NCBI GenBank assembly: GCA_963169045.1
Contig: CAUJDF010000044.1
Coordinates: 124,001-188,000, forward strand
DNA from: Myxococcota bacterium
Lineage (GTDB): Bacteria; Myxococcota_A; Bradymonadia; UBA7976; UBA1532
Length of the DNA stretch: 64,000 nt
Reading direction: 5' to 3'
This document shows positions 51,975-61,018 of this stretch, in pieces. The notes beneath the pieces are model-generated. The model had not been told where the DNA came from. It saw nothing but the letters and a program-made list of their open reading frames with translations, and searched no databases. Position 1 is the first letter of the stretch. Each line of letters begins with the position of its first letter. The translations under genes were made by a program, and so were the position numbers.

Positions 51975-54900
51975 TGCACCGCGCAGACGGTGAGATCACC
52001 GCAGTCCGGCGAAGGCGGCCCAGCGCGGCAGCAGCCCTCGAGCCCGCCGTAGCCATCGTTGCCGGCGCGAGCCGGCATGCCACACCCCTCGACGTCGGCG
52101 CCACCGCCAGCCCCGCCGCGGCCGGGTTGGCCGGCGCGGAGCGTTCGCGTTGCCGCGTTGCCCTGGTTCGCCTCGACCTGACCGGCGGCGTTCTCATAGA
52201 CCACGGTCGAGCGAGCGAGGTTCGCCGCCAGCTGATTCGTCGAGACGCGGAAGATGGCGAAGCTCGGTCCACCCGCGCCGCCGCCCGAATTGCCTCCGCA
52301 GCCGCCGCGACCGCCGTCCCCGCCGGTGCCGCCCTGACCGCAGGTCTGGCAGTTCCCGCGAGCCCCACCATCGTTGCCGGAAGTCCCCGGTCGGCCCGCG
52401 CCGCCGGAGCCGCCCTCTCCACCCTGCCCGCCCTGGCCCGCCACGAGCTCGCTGTCGCGCAGGTGGACGTTCCCGCCGACGATCTGGAGGGCGAACGATC
52501 CGCCGCCCCCGCTCGCGCCGCGGCCGCCGGTGCCGGCGCACCCGCCCGCACCGCCGCCGCCGCCGCCGCCGCCGACCCCGTTCGTGCTGTTCACCGAGCC
52601 GCCGCCGCCGCCGCCGCCGCCGCCGCTCCCCGGCGTGCCCGCCGTCGCGTCGCCTCCCTGGCGCGGAACCCAGAGCAGGCGCGGGCTGCCCATCGGCTGG
52701 TCATCGATGCGACCCTCGGGGCGCGCCGCAGACGCGTTGATGCCGTGGGCGCCGTCATCGCCCGCATCACCGTCGCCGCCGCTCATCATCTGAGCGCCGA
52801 GAGCGCCGCCGTCGCCGCCGCCATCACCGGCGCCGGGGTCGCCGGCCCGCGCAGGCAGGTTGTCCATGCGCCGTGCACGCCCGCCGTCTCCGCCGCGCCC
52901 GCCAGCCGTACCGTTGGGACAGCCGTTGTTGGTGCCGCCGTTGCCGCCGCAGCCGAGACAGACGGCTTCCTCGCCCGGCGAACCGGGCTGCCCCGGCGTC
53001 GCCTCCGCCGAGCCGGCGCGGCCATCCGGGCCGTCGCTCCCACGTCCACCTTCACCCGCTTCGGCGCGGACGTTCCGCAGCACGAGGTGCTCACCGACAT
53101 TCACCGCCAGGATCGCGACCGAGCTCTCGTCCGCCTCGGCGTCGTCGGCGCGCACCAGGACGTTGTCGAGCATCGTCGCCGCGTTCAGGTTCTCGTACCG
53201 CAGGACGACGGACGCGCCGGTGATCACCGAAGCGTTCACGTCACGCGTCCCGCGGCTCCACGTATCGCCGATCGGGTCATAGCGATAGCCGCCGTGGATG
53301 CTGACGCCAGTCGGCACGACGAGGGTGTCGCCGTCGAGGTCGTAGGTACCCGCGTCGAGGTAGACTGCGGCGCCAACGAGGCGCGCCACCGAGACGCCCT
53401 GCTGAAGCGTGCGGTATGGCCCGTCGATGCGACCGGTGCCGGACTGATCGTTGCCCCCCGTGATCGACACGAAGACGGCGCGCTCGGCGTCACCATCGAC
53501 GCCGTCACAGTTCGTATCGGTGAACAGCGGTCCCGGATCGGGCGCGTCGGGCGAATCCGGATTGCACTCGCAGCCGTTCTCGACGACCCCGTCCTGGTCG
53601 AGGAAGCCACCGAAGCAGTCGATCGGCAGCAGCGTGCACTCACCCGACTCGCAACGGGGCCGCGCGTTGGGCAGATTGCAGGGGTTTCCGCAGCGCCCGC
53701 AGTGGAGCGCGTCGGTCATCAGGTCGAAGGTCTCGTCTGTCTGGCCGTCGCAGTCGTTGTCTCTGAGGTCGCACGTTTCATCTTCGGCCGGGAGGGGCTG
53801 CCGGTCGCACGTCGTCCGGGTGCCGTCCGCCGGGTGACAGACGAGACGACCGGTCTGCTCACAAGCGCCCACGCCGACGGTGCAGGCCTCGCCGAGCTCG
53901 GGGAAGCCTTCGTCGGCGGTGCCGTCGCAGTTGTTGTCGATGTTGTCACCGCACAGCTCGTCGCGCGGCTCCGCCGCCTGCGCGTTGCACGTGGCGGAGC
54001 CGTCGGCCGCGCACACGATGACCCCCTCACGGCGGCATCCGCCGACGCCATCGAAGCAGGCGTCGCCCTTTCCGAGGCCCTCGTCGGTGGCGCCATCACA
54101 GTCGTTGTCGAGCATGTCGCAACGCTCGGCGCTCGCCTCGCCGGCGACAGCGTCGCAGCCGGCGGTGCCGTCGTCGTTACAGACCGTACGGCCGGTGCTC
54201 CGACAGACGCCCTGCCCGACGCTGCACTCACGGCCGAGGGCGAAGTCCTCGTCCGTCGCGTCATCGCAGTCGTCGTCCTTCTCGTTGCAGACATCGGGAT
54301 GCTCGCCGGGACGCGGCACTTCGGTGCCCTGCTCGTCGAGGCAGGGCCCGAAGCTGCCTTGCTGCTGGCCGTCCTCGACGGCGCAGCGCTGAAGGCCGGT
54401 GATGCAGATGCCCTTGCCCGCGCCGCACTGCCGCACCTGGCCCACCCTACAGGTGTTGCCGCCGCAGTCGGGGAGACCCTCGTCGGTGCGACCGTCGCAG
54501 TCATTGTCGACCTGGTCGCAGGCCTCGCTCTCGGCGGGAGCGCCGGCGGTCGCGTCGCATGCGGTGCCGTCGCCCCCGCAGACGAACGTGCCCGTGCGCT
54601 GACACGCGCCGACGCCGACCTCGCACTGCCGGCCGAGGTCGGAGAACGTCTGGTCGACGCGGCCGTCGCAGTCGTTGTCCTTGCCGTCGCAGACCTCACG
54701 GGCCTCGCCCACGGCGGACGTCCAGACGGCGTTGCAGCCCTGCTGCGCGGCGAAGTCGATCTTCGCCGATCCATCGCCGGCGACCGTGATGTCGTTGTTG
54801 GTCAGCTTGAGGACACAGAACGTCGCCTCGCTGCACGGGCTCCCGAACGAGAGGCCGCCCTCGTCGCACTTCGATGGCGTGAAGCCGTCCCCGTGCAGGT

Positions 54901-55255
54901 AGAGCTCGGCGCGGATGCGCTTGCCCGACTCCAGCGGAATCTCAGGAATTTCGTCGATCGGGACGAGGCGCTTCTCCTGCCAGCGGAACGGCACGTGGTA
55001 CACGCGGCCGGCGCCATCGTCGGCTTCCTGGACCAGCAGGCAGGCGTTGACGCCGTCACCCGCGACGAGGCCGTCCAGGCGTTCGCGGCAGGTGGTCTCC
55101 TTCCCGTCGGACAGCTTGCCGGTGTTGGCGTCGCCGAGACACCGGGTCAGATCGAGCGACAGGTCGACCGTCTCGCGCTTCACGCCGGGGTCGCAACCGA
55201 CGGCGACCAGCGCGAGCGCCAGGCCGAGCAGCCGGCGGTCGTTCCGCCTCGACAT
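51971..55255 (-). CDS. MopE-type metal-binding, glycine-rich lipoprotein
   Basis: A 1094-residue exported protein with lipobox-like VAVGC (C21). Residues 190-500 hold at least six MopE-type motifs (CDGxDNDCDGxxDE; for example DNDCDGRVDQ, DNNCDGTADE) separated by Cys-rich units. A middle domain (about 590-740) has a parallel-beta-helix feel (TGGNDQSGTGRIDGPYRTLQQG, ASVVLRYENLNAATMLDNVLV), and the last about 330 residues are extremely glycine-rich, with runs of nine and eight glycines coded by trinucleotide repeats, ending CCRAGPPSPDC. Such proteins occur on myxobacterial surfaces. ATG 55255 has GGAGGAGGG upstream. Its stop overlaps the next gene's start. Confidence 0.85.
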   Translation of the reverse strand: MSRRNDRRLLGLALALVAVGCDPGVKRETVDLSLDLTRCLGDANTGKLSDGKETTCRERLDGLVAGDGVNACLLVQEADDGAGRVYHVPFRWQEKRLVPIDEIPEIPLESGKRIRAELYLHGDGFTPSKCDEGGLSFGSPCSEATFCVLKLTNNDITVAGDGSAKIDFAAQQGCNAVWTSAVGEAREVCDGKDNDCDGRVDQTFSDLGRQCEVGVGACQRTGTFVCGGDGTACDATAGAPAESEACDQVDNDCDGRTDEGLPDCGGNTCRVGQVRQCGAGKGICITGLQRCAVEDGQQQGSFGPCLDEQGTEVPRPGEHPDVCNEKDDDCDDATDEDFALGRECSVGQGVCRSTGRTVCNDDGTAGCDAVAGEASAERCDMLDNDCDGATDEGLGKGDACFDGVGGCRREGVIVCAADGSATCNAQAAEPRDELCGDNIDNNCDGTADEGFPELGEACTVGVGACEQTGRLVCHPADGTRTTCDRQPLPAEDETCDLRDNDCDGQTDETFDLMTDALHCGRCGNPCNLPNARPRCESGECTLLPIDCFGGFLDQDGVVENGCECNPDSPDAPDPGPLFTDTNCDGVDGDAERAVFVSITGGNDQSGTGRIDGPYRTLQQGVSVARLVGAAVYLDAGTYDLDGDTLVVPTGVSIHGGYRYDPIGDTWSRGTRDVNASVITGASVVLRYENLNAATMLDNVLVRADDAEADESSVAILAVNVGEHLVLRNVRAEAGEGGRGSDGPDGRAGSAEATPGQPGSPGEEAVCLGCGGNGGTNNGCPNGTAGGRGGDGGRARRMDNLPARAGDPGAGDGGGDGGALGAQMMSGGDGDAGDDGAHGINASAARPEGRIDDQPMGSPRLLWVPRQGGDATAGTPGSGGGGGGGGGSVNSTNGVGGGGGGGGAGGCAGTGGRGASGGGGSFALQIVGGNVHLRDSELVAGQGGQGGEGGSGGAGRPGTSGNDGGARGNCQTCGQGGTGGDGGRGGCGGNSGGGAGGPSFAIFRVSTNQLAANLARSTVVYENAAGQVEANQGNAATRTLRAGQPGRGGAGGGADVEGCGMPARAGNDGYGGLEGCCRAGPPSPDCGDLTVCAVQ
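52551..52574 (+). repeat. (CCG)8 trinucleotide repeat
   Basis: Eight perfect CCG copies, coding for eight consecutive Gly on the minus strand in the glycine-rich lipoprotein. Confidence 0.9.
52599..52625 (+). repeat. (CCG)9 trinucleotide repeat
   Basis: Nine perfect CCG copies, coding for nine consecutive Gly on the minus strand. Copy-number changes would keep frame. Confidence 0.9.
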
Positions 55256-55269
55256 GCGCCCTCCTCCCC

Positions 55270-56394
55270 TCATTCCACCTTGAACAACGTCGGCGCGAAG
55301 CGGTCCGCCGCGGGCAACGCGTCGGCCGGATTCAATGCCCGACCGTATCGCGAACGCCAGTATTGAGTCAGCGCGGGACGATGGCCGTCGATGCCGGCGC
55401 CGACGTTGAGGTCGTCCCGCGACACGCCGTCGGCGCTCTGCGTGAAGATCGTCAGGGCGCCACCGGGCTCGAGGTATCCGACCACCAGCATGGCGACGCC
55501 GAACCGGTCGCTCATCTGGAAGAACAGATCGGAGATGTACGCCTCTCCGAAGGCGTCGTCGCCCTTGAAAACGAGGTCTGCGAGCGGATCGAAGTCCTCG
55601 CTTCGGTTCCTGGCCGGCTCGAGGCTCGCCTTCAGGGCCTCGCTCTTGCCGTTCTTCAGGTTGACCAGCGTCCCCCACCGGACGAAGCCCGCCTTGCGCA
55701 CCTCGACCATGTGCGGGCCTGCCGGCAAGAACGGATCGATGTAAGGCAGGTCACGGCCCACCACGCCCACGGGGTGATAGTCGATGAAGACGTGCCCGCC
55801 ATCCACGTTCGCCGTGACACGGAGCTCGGCTGTGCCCGCGACGGCCGCCGAGCCGCATTCGGCGGCGAGCGGTTCGAACTGCTCGATGGGTCCGACGCTG
55901 CCGGCGAGCGCCCGAGCGAGCGCCACGTAGCCGCAATACGCCTCCCGCGCCTCTTGCTCCTGGCCGGCCGCCTTCTTGGCCTGGTAGTAGGCATAGAAGA
56001 TGCCGCGCAGCAAGGCGGGCTCCGACGCGTACGGGATGGCCTTGTTGTAGAAGCGTTCGGCGCGGAAGAGCTGCTCGAGCGCCTCTTCGGCCTCACCCTT
56101 CTCGAGCGCGCGTTGGGCGTCGTTGAAGTGGCGCCGCGCCTTGTCGATGTCGGCCTTGCTGATCTTGCCGACGTCGAAGCGTGGTTCGATCGAACGGCTG
56201 CCCGGCACTTTGCTGCCCTGCTTGCGCTCGTGATCGAACATCAAGCGCAGATCGCGCTCGATGCGAATGGCCTGGTTGGCGTCGGCGCCCTTCCGTGCGA
56301 AGACGAGCGCCGCGACACCGCTCTTCTCGTCGGCGCCGGCGATCGCCGGCAGCAGCACGGCGACGGCGGCCAGAAGGCGCGCGAGACGTCTCAA
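55270..56394 (-). CDS. exported TPR/PEGA-domain protein
   Basis: A 374-residue protein with signal peptide (LLAAVAVLLPAIAGA). Helical repeats (ARRHFNDAQRALEKGEAEEALEQLFRAERFYNKAI; LLRGIFYAYYQAKKAAG) precede a PEGA domain (about 190-260: GTAELRVTANVDGGHVFIDYHPVGVVG, FLPAGPHMVEVRKAGFVRW), common in surface proteins of myxobacteria. A C-terminal conserved region ends ALPAADRFAPTLFKVE. The start is TTG 56394, chosen because it is the only start codon that precedes the complete signal peptide and forms a TTGA overlap with the TolB-like gene. A rare TTG start is a caution. Confidence 0.75.
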   Translation of the reverse strand: MRRLARLLAAVAVLLPAIAGADEKSGVAALVFARKGADANQAIRIERDLRLMFDHERKQGSKVPGSRSIEPRFDVGKISKADIDKARRHFNDAQRALEKGEAEEALEQLFRAERFYNKAIPYASEPALLRGIFYAYYQAKKAAGQEQEAREAYCGYVALARALAGSVGPIEQFEPLAAECGSAAVAGTAELRVTANVDGGHVFIDYHPVGVVGRDLPYIDPFLPAGPHMVEVRKAGFVRWGTLVNLKNGKSEALKASLEPARNRSEDFDPLADLVFKGDDAFGEAYISDLFFQMSDRFGVAMLVVGYLEPGGALTIFTQSADGVSRDDLNVGAGIDGHRPALTQYWRSRYGRALNPADALPAADRFAPTLFKVE

Positions 56395-57536
56395 GGCGCC
56401 TTCGCCTCCGCCTTCGGCTTCAGGTCGTCGGTCGAGAACGTCACGACGTACAGGCGCTCCCAGGTCTTTTCGCTCGAGCCGCGCTGACCGAGCGCCTTGA
56501 AGGCCAACGACATCATGCCGCCGCTCGCCCACACGGCCAGATCGGAGTTGAGCTGCGTGCCGGTGTCGAGCGTCCCGCTCGCGGAACCGTCGGCGCGCGC
56601 CCACTGCACCGGATTGTCGTTCTTGAAGTCGTGCTTCACGAACAGGACCGTCTGGCCGTCGGGGGCCCAGGCGGGGCCCAGGTGGTCGTCGACGACGACG
56701 TTGGTCGCGAGCTTCTTGGCGTTCTCGCCGGTGATGTCGATGACCCAGAGGTCGAAGACCTTGTCGCTCGTATTGCCATTGTTCGAGTAGAACGCGATGC
56801 GCTTGCCGTCGGGCGACCACGACGGACGGAGCTCGTCGCCGGGCCAGCCGGTGAGCATGCGCGTCGTGTCGCGCGGCTGGCGCACGTCCATGACGAGGCC
56901 GATGTCCTGACCCTTCGAGGCGCTTTCCGAGCGGGTGAAGATCACGCTCGGCGACTTCGGCGAGAAGCGCGGAAGAAACTCCGTCGCATTCGGCCAGAAA
57001 GTCAAGCGCGTCGACTTCGCATCGTTCTGCAGGTCGATGACGTACAGATCGCCGGAGTCTTCGCGCTGCGAGGTGTAGACGATGTACCGGCCATCGCGCG
57101 ACCAGGCCGGCTGACCGTCGTTGCCGTTGTTCTCCTCGGTCATCCAGTTGCCGTCGGCGAAGAGGTCGAAGTTCTTCTTGGCGCCGCGGCTGCTGAACAC
57201 GAACGGATCGTTCAGCAGCTTCATGTCGGGCGCCCACTCGAACTCGACCACCGGCGGCTTCTTGCCACCGAGCAGTGCCGCCGCGCCCATCCGCCCCGCG
57301 GCCACTTCTCGCTGACCCTTCTGGCGGCCGTCCGACGTGAACTCGACGATCCAGGTCTCGCGCGTGTCTTCCTTCGGGTTGTAGACCTCATAGGCGAGCT
57401 GCTTGCCGTCGGGCGACCACTTGGGCGCCTGACAGTGCGCGGCGGGGCGGTCGGCCACCTGCCGCGGGGTGCTGACCTCGGCGGACGCGCCACCGGCGAG
57501 CAGCAGGATCGCCGCCGTCAAATGTCGATTCTTCAC
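56391..57536 (-). CDS. TolB-like PD40 propeller protein, exported
   Basis: A 381-residue protein with signal peptide (TAAILLLAGGASA) followed by at least five PD40/WD40-like blades with the typical W-S-x-DG motif (PKWSPDGKQLAYEVYN; PAWSRDGRYIVYTSQ; PRFSPKSPSVIFTR; PSWSPDGKRIAFYSNN; PAWAPDGQTVLFVKHD). TolB propellers lie in the periplasm and bind Pal or other partners; there is no N-terminal TolB domain, so it is only TolB-like. Start GTG 57536 overlaps the upstream stop (GTGA) and its stop overlaps the PEGA gene start (TTGA). Confidence 0.85.
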   Translation of the reverse strand: MKNRHLTAAILLLAGGASAEVSTPRQVADRPAAHCQAPKWSPDGKQLAYEVYNPKEDTRETWIVEFTSDGRQKGQREVAAGRMGAAALLGGKKPPVVEFEWAPDMKLLNDPFVFSSRGAKKNFDLFADGNWMTEENNGNDGQPAWSRDGRYIVYTSQREDSGDLYVIDLQNDAKSTRLTFWPNATEFLPRFSPKSPSVIFTRSESASKGQDIGLVMDVRQPRDTTRMLTGWPGDELRPSWSPDGKRIAFYSNNGNTSDKVFDLWVIDITGENAKKLATNVVVDDHLGPAWAPDGQTVLFVKHDFKNDNPVQWARADGSASGTLDTGTQLNSDLAVWASGGMMSLAFKALGQRGSSEKTWERLYVVTFSTDDLKPKAEAKAP

Positions 57537-58300
57537 GGGCGCACCCTCAGTCCACTGGCCGAGTTGATGACGGGGATCCGGACCGACTCTTCGGTCCGCG
57601 GCGTGTCGTCGCGCAGCAAGAAGAAGGCGGCCACGCCGGCCGCTGCCGCCACCCCGGCGCCGATGCCCACGTACATCCACGTGTTCGATTCCTCGGGCGT
57701 CTCGTCGCGCACAACCTGGAGATACAGCTCCACCGTCGGCGTCGACTCCCCCTGGACGATCGAGAAGGGCACGTTGTTCGCCAGGTAATCGCCGTACGGC
57801 AGGTAGATCGTGGTCGGCAGACGCACGTTCACCGAGCGGAAGCGCTCGCGAATGGACATGAACGTCTGCTTCTTCTCCTTGTTGATGATGCCGGTCTTGG
57901 CCTCGAGGAAGATGCGGCCTTCGGTGTTCGTCTCGCCCTTCGCCGGTGTGATGGTCACCCCGCCATAGAGGTTCGACATCTCCTGGACGAACGCCTCGAC
58001 CTTCTCGCGTTTGCCCTTGTCCTCGCCGGCGATCTGCTTCGCCTTCTCCGCCATCTCGAAGGCGACTTCGAGGAGCAGCAGCTTGTAGCCGGCCTGGGCG
58101 CGGTAGAAGACCGTCGCGAAGTCCTTGTCGCCGCCGGGGAGCCTGTAGGCCTTGTCCAGCTGGTCCTTGGCCGGCCGGAAGCGCTCCTTCTTGAAGTAGA
58201 GGATGCCCTGGTCGCGGGTCTCCTCGAGCGACTGGGCCGACGCACGCGCAGGCGTGAGCAGGGCGAGCACGAGCAGCCACGCGAGCGGCAAGGCTCTCAT
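57533..58300 (-). CDS. exported helical protein with C-terminal membrane anchor
   Basis: A 255-residue protein with signal peptide (PLAWLLVLALLTPARASA), a helical/TPR-like domain (RDQGILYFKKERFRPAKDQLDKAYRL), a beta domain with EGRIFLEAKTGIINKEKKQTF and FRSVNVRLPTTIYLPYGDYLANNVPF (PEGA-like spacing), and one C-terminal membrane helix (YVGIGAGVAAAAGVAAFFLL) followed by a periplasm-unlike basic/acidic tail. I do not recognise a named family. ATG 58300 overlaps the OppF stop (ATGA), and its own stop overlaps the TolB-like start. It is the first envelope gene behind the transporter. Confidence 0.72.
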   Translation of the reverse strand: MRALPLAWLLVLALLTPARASAQSLEETRDQGILYFKKERFRPAKDQLDKAYRLPGGDKDFATVFYRAQAGYKLLLLEVAFEMAEKAKQIAGEDKGKREKVEAFVQEMSNLYGGVTITPAKGETNTEGRIFLEAKTGIINKEKKQTFMSIRERFRSVNVRLPTTIYLPYGDYLANNVPFSIVQGESTPTVELYLQVVRDETPEESNTWMYVGIGAGVAAAAGVAAFFLLRDDTPRTEESVRIPVINSASGLRVRP

Positions 58301-59307
58301 CGGACATCCTCCACGGGCGTTTCGGCTGCGAAACAGGCTACCCGGTGCCCCGGGGCCAACGCCACGAGCGCTGGCCTCCGGGTCGAGCACCGCTCCAAGA
58401 TGCCCAATCGCGCCGCGAGTTGGCAATCCGCTGCGAACACACAACCGACCGGCGCCGCGGCACCGGTCGACGGCGCGTCCGGATCGAACGTCGACGCCTT
58501 CGCCTGCAGCGGATCGCGGTCTTCGAGGAACTCGGCCGCACGCGCCAGCTTCTGCGTGTACGGATGGTGAAAGGCGCTGCTGCCGAGCTCGGCGACGGGC
58601 ACCTCCTCGATGATGCGCCCCTTCAGCATCACGAGGACGCGATCGGCGATTCGCCGCACCAGGCCCAGATCGTGGCTGATGACGAGATACGTCAGCTCGG
58701 GATCCTTCAGGTTCCTGAGGAGGTCGATGATCTGGAGCTTGATGGCCGCGTCGAGGCCGCTCGTCGGCTCGTCGGCGACAACCAACTTGGGACGCGTCGC
58801 GAGGATGCGGGCGAGGCCGGCGCGGCGGCGCTCGCCACCGGAGAGGCTGCCCGGCCGCTGGTCTGCGCGGGCGCCGAGGCCGACGCGATCCAGCAGTTCC
58901 TGTGTGCGCCGCCCTCGACCGGCGGCGTCGAGATCGGGCCGATGCAGCCGCAACGACTCGTCCATCATCTCGCGGACGGTCATCGCCGGATGCAGGTTCG
59001 CCGCCTGATTCTGGAAGACCATCTGGAAGTCGCGGCGTCGATGGCGCAGCGCGCCGCGGCCGAGCGCGAACAAGTCGTCGCCCTCGAAGCGCACGCTGCC
59101 GCCCTCGATCGACGTGAGGCGCAGCAGGACCTTGCCGAGAGTCGTCTTGCCGCTACCGGACTCCCCAATCAAAGCAACGACTTCGCCCCGATAGAGGTCA
59201 AAGTCGACGGCGTCGAGCGCGCGTGTCTCGGCGCGACCGCGCAGCAGGCTGCCGGCGCGGAACGTCTTCACGACGCCGCGGGCCTGGGCGAGGAGAGCGC
59301 CGCTCAT
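58297..59307 (-). CDS. oppF: oligopeptide/dipeptide ABC transporter ATP-binding protein (OppF/DppF type)
   Basis: A 336-residue ABC ATPase: Walker A GESGSGKTT, Q-loop VFQNQAANLHP, signature LSGGERRRAGLARIL, Walker B LVVADEPTSGLD, H-loop VISHDLGLV. The C-terminal HPYTQKL plus a Cys-containing extension (GCVFAADCQLAARLGILERCSTRRPAL...HRVACF) is the Opp/Dpp-specific iron-sulfur-like tail. It pairs with the OppD-type ATPase to power peptide import. Start ATG 59307 overlaps the preceding stop (ATGA). Substrate could be dipeptides, oligopeptides, nickel or other; not decidable. Confidence 0.93.
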   Translation of the reverse strand: MSGALLAQARGVVKTFRAGSLLRGRAETRALDAVDFDLYRGEVVALIGESGSGKTTLGKVLLRLTSIEGGSVRFEGDDLFALGRGALRHRRRDFQMVFQNQAANLHPAMTVREMMDESLRLHRPDLDAAGRGRRTQELLDRVGLGARADQRPGSLSGGERRRAGLARILATRPKLVVADEPTSGLDAAIKLQIIDLLRNLKDPELTYLVISHDLGLVRRIADRVLVMLKGRIIEEVPVAELGSSAFHHPYTQKLARAAEFLEDRDPLQAKASTFDPDAPSTGAAAPVGCVFAADCQLAARLGILERCSTRRPALVALAPGHRVACFAAETPVEDVR

Positions 59308-60203
59308 GCCGCGTCCCCCTGCCCGACGGCGAGGCCGGACGCCGCCAGCAGCGAAGCCGTGTACTCGGCCCGCGTCCCGATGCCGTCGCGCAATGCCGCC
59401 GAGCTCGCCGTCTCGAGAACGCGCCCGTGGCGCATCACGATCACGCGGTCGGCCAGGTGGAGCACCTCGCGGATGTCGTGGGAGATGTACAGCATCGAAC
59501 GCCGCCGATCGGCCATCAACTCACGGAAGAGCGCGACGATCTCGGCGCGGACCGTCGAGTCGAGGCCGGTCGTCGGCTCGTCGGCGATCAGCAACCGCGG
59601 CTGGCACGCCAGCGCGATCGCGATCATCGCCCGCTGGCACATGCCGCCCGATAGCTCGTGCGGGTAGCTGGCGAACACGCGGGCCGGATCGTTCATGTGC
59701 ACGCGCTCGAGCCACTCGAGCGCTCGTCGCCGGACCTCCGTCTTCGCGAGCGTTGGCTCGGCCACGCGGACCGACTCGGTGAGCTGCTCGCCGATGCTCA
59801 TCAGCGGGTCGAGGGACTGGCGAGGGTTCTGGAAGACGGCAGTCGCGACACGTCCCCACAGCGGCCGCATACGGCGGTGGACGAGACGCTGCCACCGACG
59901 ATCGTCCTTGCGGACCGGACCGTCGTCGCGACGCCGGAGGACAGTCGGCAGCGCCTCGAGGAGCGCGTGCGTCGACGTCCCGTCGTGGAGGCGGATCTCG
60001 CCGCCGACGATGCCCGGCCGCCCCGCGACGAGCCCGAGCACCGACAGCGTAGTCATCGTCTTGCCGCTGCCCGACTCCCCCAAGATGCCGAGCACCTCGC
60101 CCTCGGCGAGCTCGAGGGTGACACCGTCGACCACGCGTCGACGACCCGTCGGCGTGTCGAACTCGATGACGAGGTCTCGGATCTCGAGGAGATTCGCGCT
60201 CAT
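59304..60203 (-). CDS. oppD: oligopeptide/dipeptide ABC transporter ATP-binding protein (OppD/DppD type)
   Basis: A 299-residue ABC ATPase with Walker A GESGSGKTM, Q-loop VFQNPRQSLDPLMSIGEQL, signature LSGGMCQRAMIAIAL, Walker B LLIADEPTTGLD and H-loop ISHDIREVL. An insert of about 35 residues after GGEIRLHDGT (HALLEALPTVLRRRDDGPVRKDDRRW) is longer than usual. It lacks the long Cys-rich C-terminus, consistent with the OppD side of the heterodimer. Start ATG 60203 overlaps the OppC stop (ATGA). Confidence 0.92.
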   Translation of the reverse strand: MSANLLEIRDLVIEFDTPTGRRRVVDGVTLELAEGEVLGILGESGSGKTMTTLSVLGLVAGRPGIVGGEIRLHDGTSTHALLEALPTVLRRRDDGPVRKDDRRWQRLVHRRMRPLWGRVATAVFQNPRQSLDPLMSIGEQLTESVRVAEPTLAKTEVRRRALEWLERVHMNDPARVFASYPHELSGGMCQRAMIAIALACQPRLLIADEPTTGLDSTVRAEIVALFRELMADRRRSMLYISHDIREVLHLADRVIVMRHGRVLETASSAALRDGIGTRAEYTASLLAASGLAVGQGDAA

Positions 60204-61018
60204 CGCGTCTCCTCGGCGCGGCGGGCCACCAGATTGCCGAACGCGAGGAAGCTCGCGATGGTAATCACGATCGCGACGGCGGGGAAGAGCCAGGGCCACG
60301 CGCCGATGCCGAAGAGCTCCTTGGCCTGCGCCACCATGTTGCCCCAGGACGGCGCGGGCTCCTGGACACCGTAGTCCCCCAGATACGCCAGCGCCGTCTC
60401 GACGAACAACACGTATCCGAACACGTACATCGCCTGGCGAATCAGAAGCGGTCGGCACTGCAGCCAGAGGATGTGGTAGACCAGAATGCGCGCCGGCCGG
60501 AAGCCGTGGGCCACGTGCGCCAGGATGTAGTCCTCGCTGGCGAGCGCTTCCACCTTGCGGCGGATGACGGTCGCGTTGGCGGGAATGAACAGAATGGCCG
60601 CGACGAAGGCAATCAGAAGAATCGACGGGTTCAGGATGGTGCAAACGAGAATGATGAAGACCAGCCGCGGGAGCGTGTCGAGGAGCTGCAGCACGCCGAG
60701 CACGGCGCTGCGGATCGGACCCTGGAAGTAGCCGGCGACGGCACCCGCCACGGCGCCGAACAGTGTCGCGAGCGCTGCCGCCATCAACCCCGGCAGGAAG
60801 AAGGCTTCCGTCCCCTTGAGGAGGCGCATCGCCACGTCGCGGCCCTGTGCGTCGGTGCCGAAGAGGTGGTCTCCCGAGGGCGGCGCGAGCGCTCCGTCGA
60901 GGTTCACGTCGGCCACCGGATCGTACGGGATCATCGGCGCCGCCAGGCCGGCGAGGATGACGAGCGCGACGATGCAGCCGCTCACCCAGAGACCGAGGCG
61001 TCCCGTGCTAGCCCCCAC
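60200..61018 (-). CDS. oppC: peptide ABC transporter permease (OppC/DppC type)
   Basis: A 272-residue inner-membrane permease: N-terminal TM helix (LGLWVSGCIVALVILAGLAAPMI), the conserved PYDPVADVNLDGALAPPSGDHLFGTDAQGRDVAMRLL segment of OppC-type permeases, several further TM helices and a coupling loop ILAHVAHGFRPARILVYHILW. GTG 61018 is chosen because GAGGTGG lies six bases upstream; GTG 61030 is also possible. It overlaps oppB by 11 bp (or 23) and oppD by 4. The call is firm, the start is not. Confidence 0.9.
   Translation of the reverse strand: MGASTGRLGLWVSGCIVALVILAGLAAPMIPYDPVADVNLDGALAPPSGDHLFGTDAQGRDVAMRLLKGTEAFFLPGLMAAALATLFGAVAGAVAGYFQGPIRSAVLGVLQLLDTLPRLVFIILVCTILNPSILLIAFVAAILFIPANATVIRRKVEALASEDYILAHVAHGFRPARILVYHILWLQCRPLLIRQAMYVFGYVLFVETALAYLGDYGVQEPAPSWGNMVAQAKELFGIGAWPWLFPAVAIVITIASFLAFGNLVARRAEETR

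Noticed and set aside
51926-55366. 1146-aa plus-strand frame opposite the MopE lipoprotein
   Set aside because: Ala/Arg/Val-rich shadow; the minus strand has lipobox, MopE motifs and a strong ribosome-binding site.
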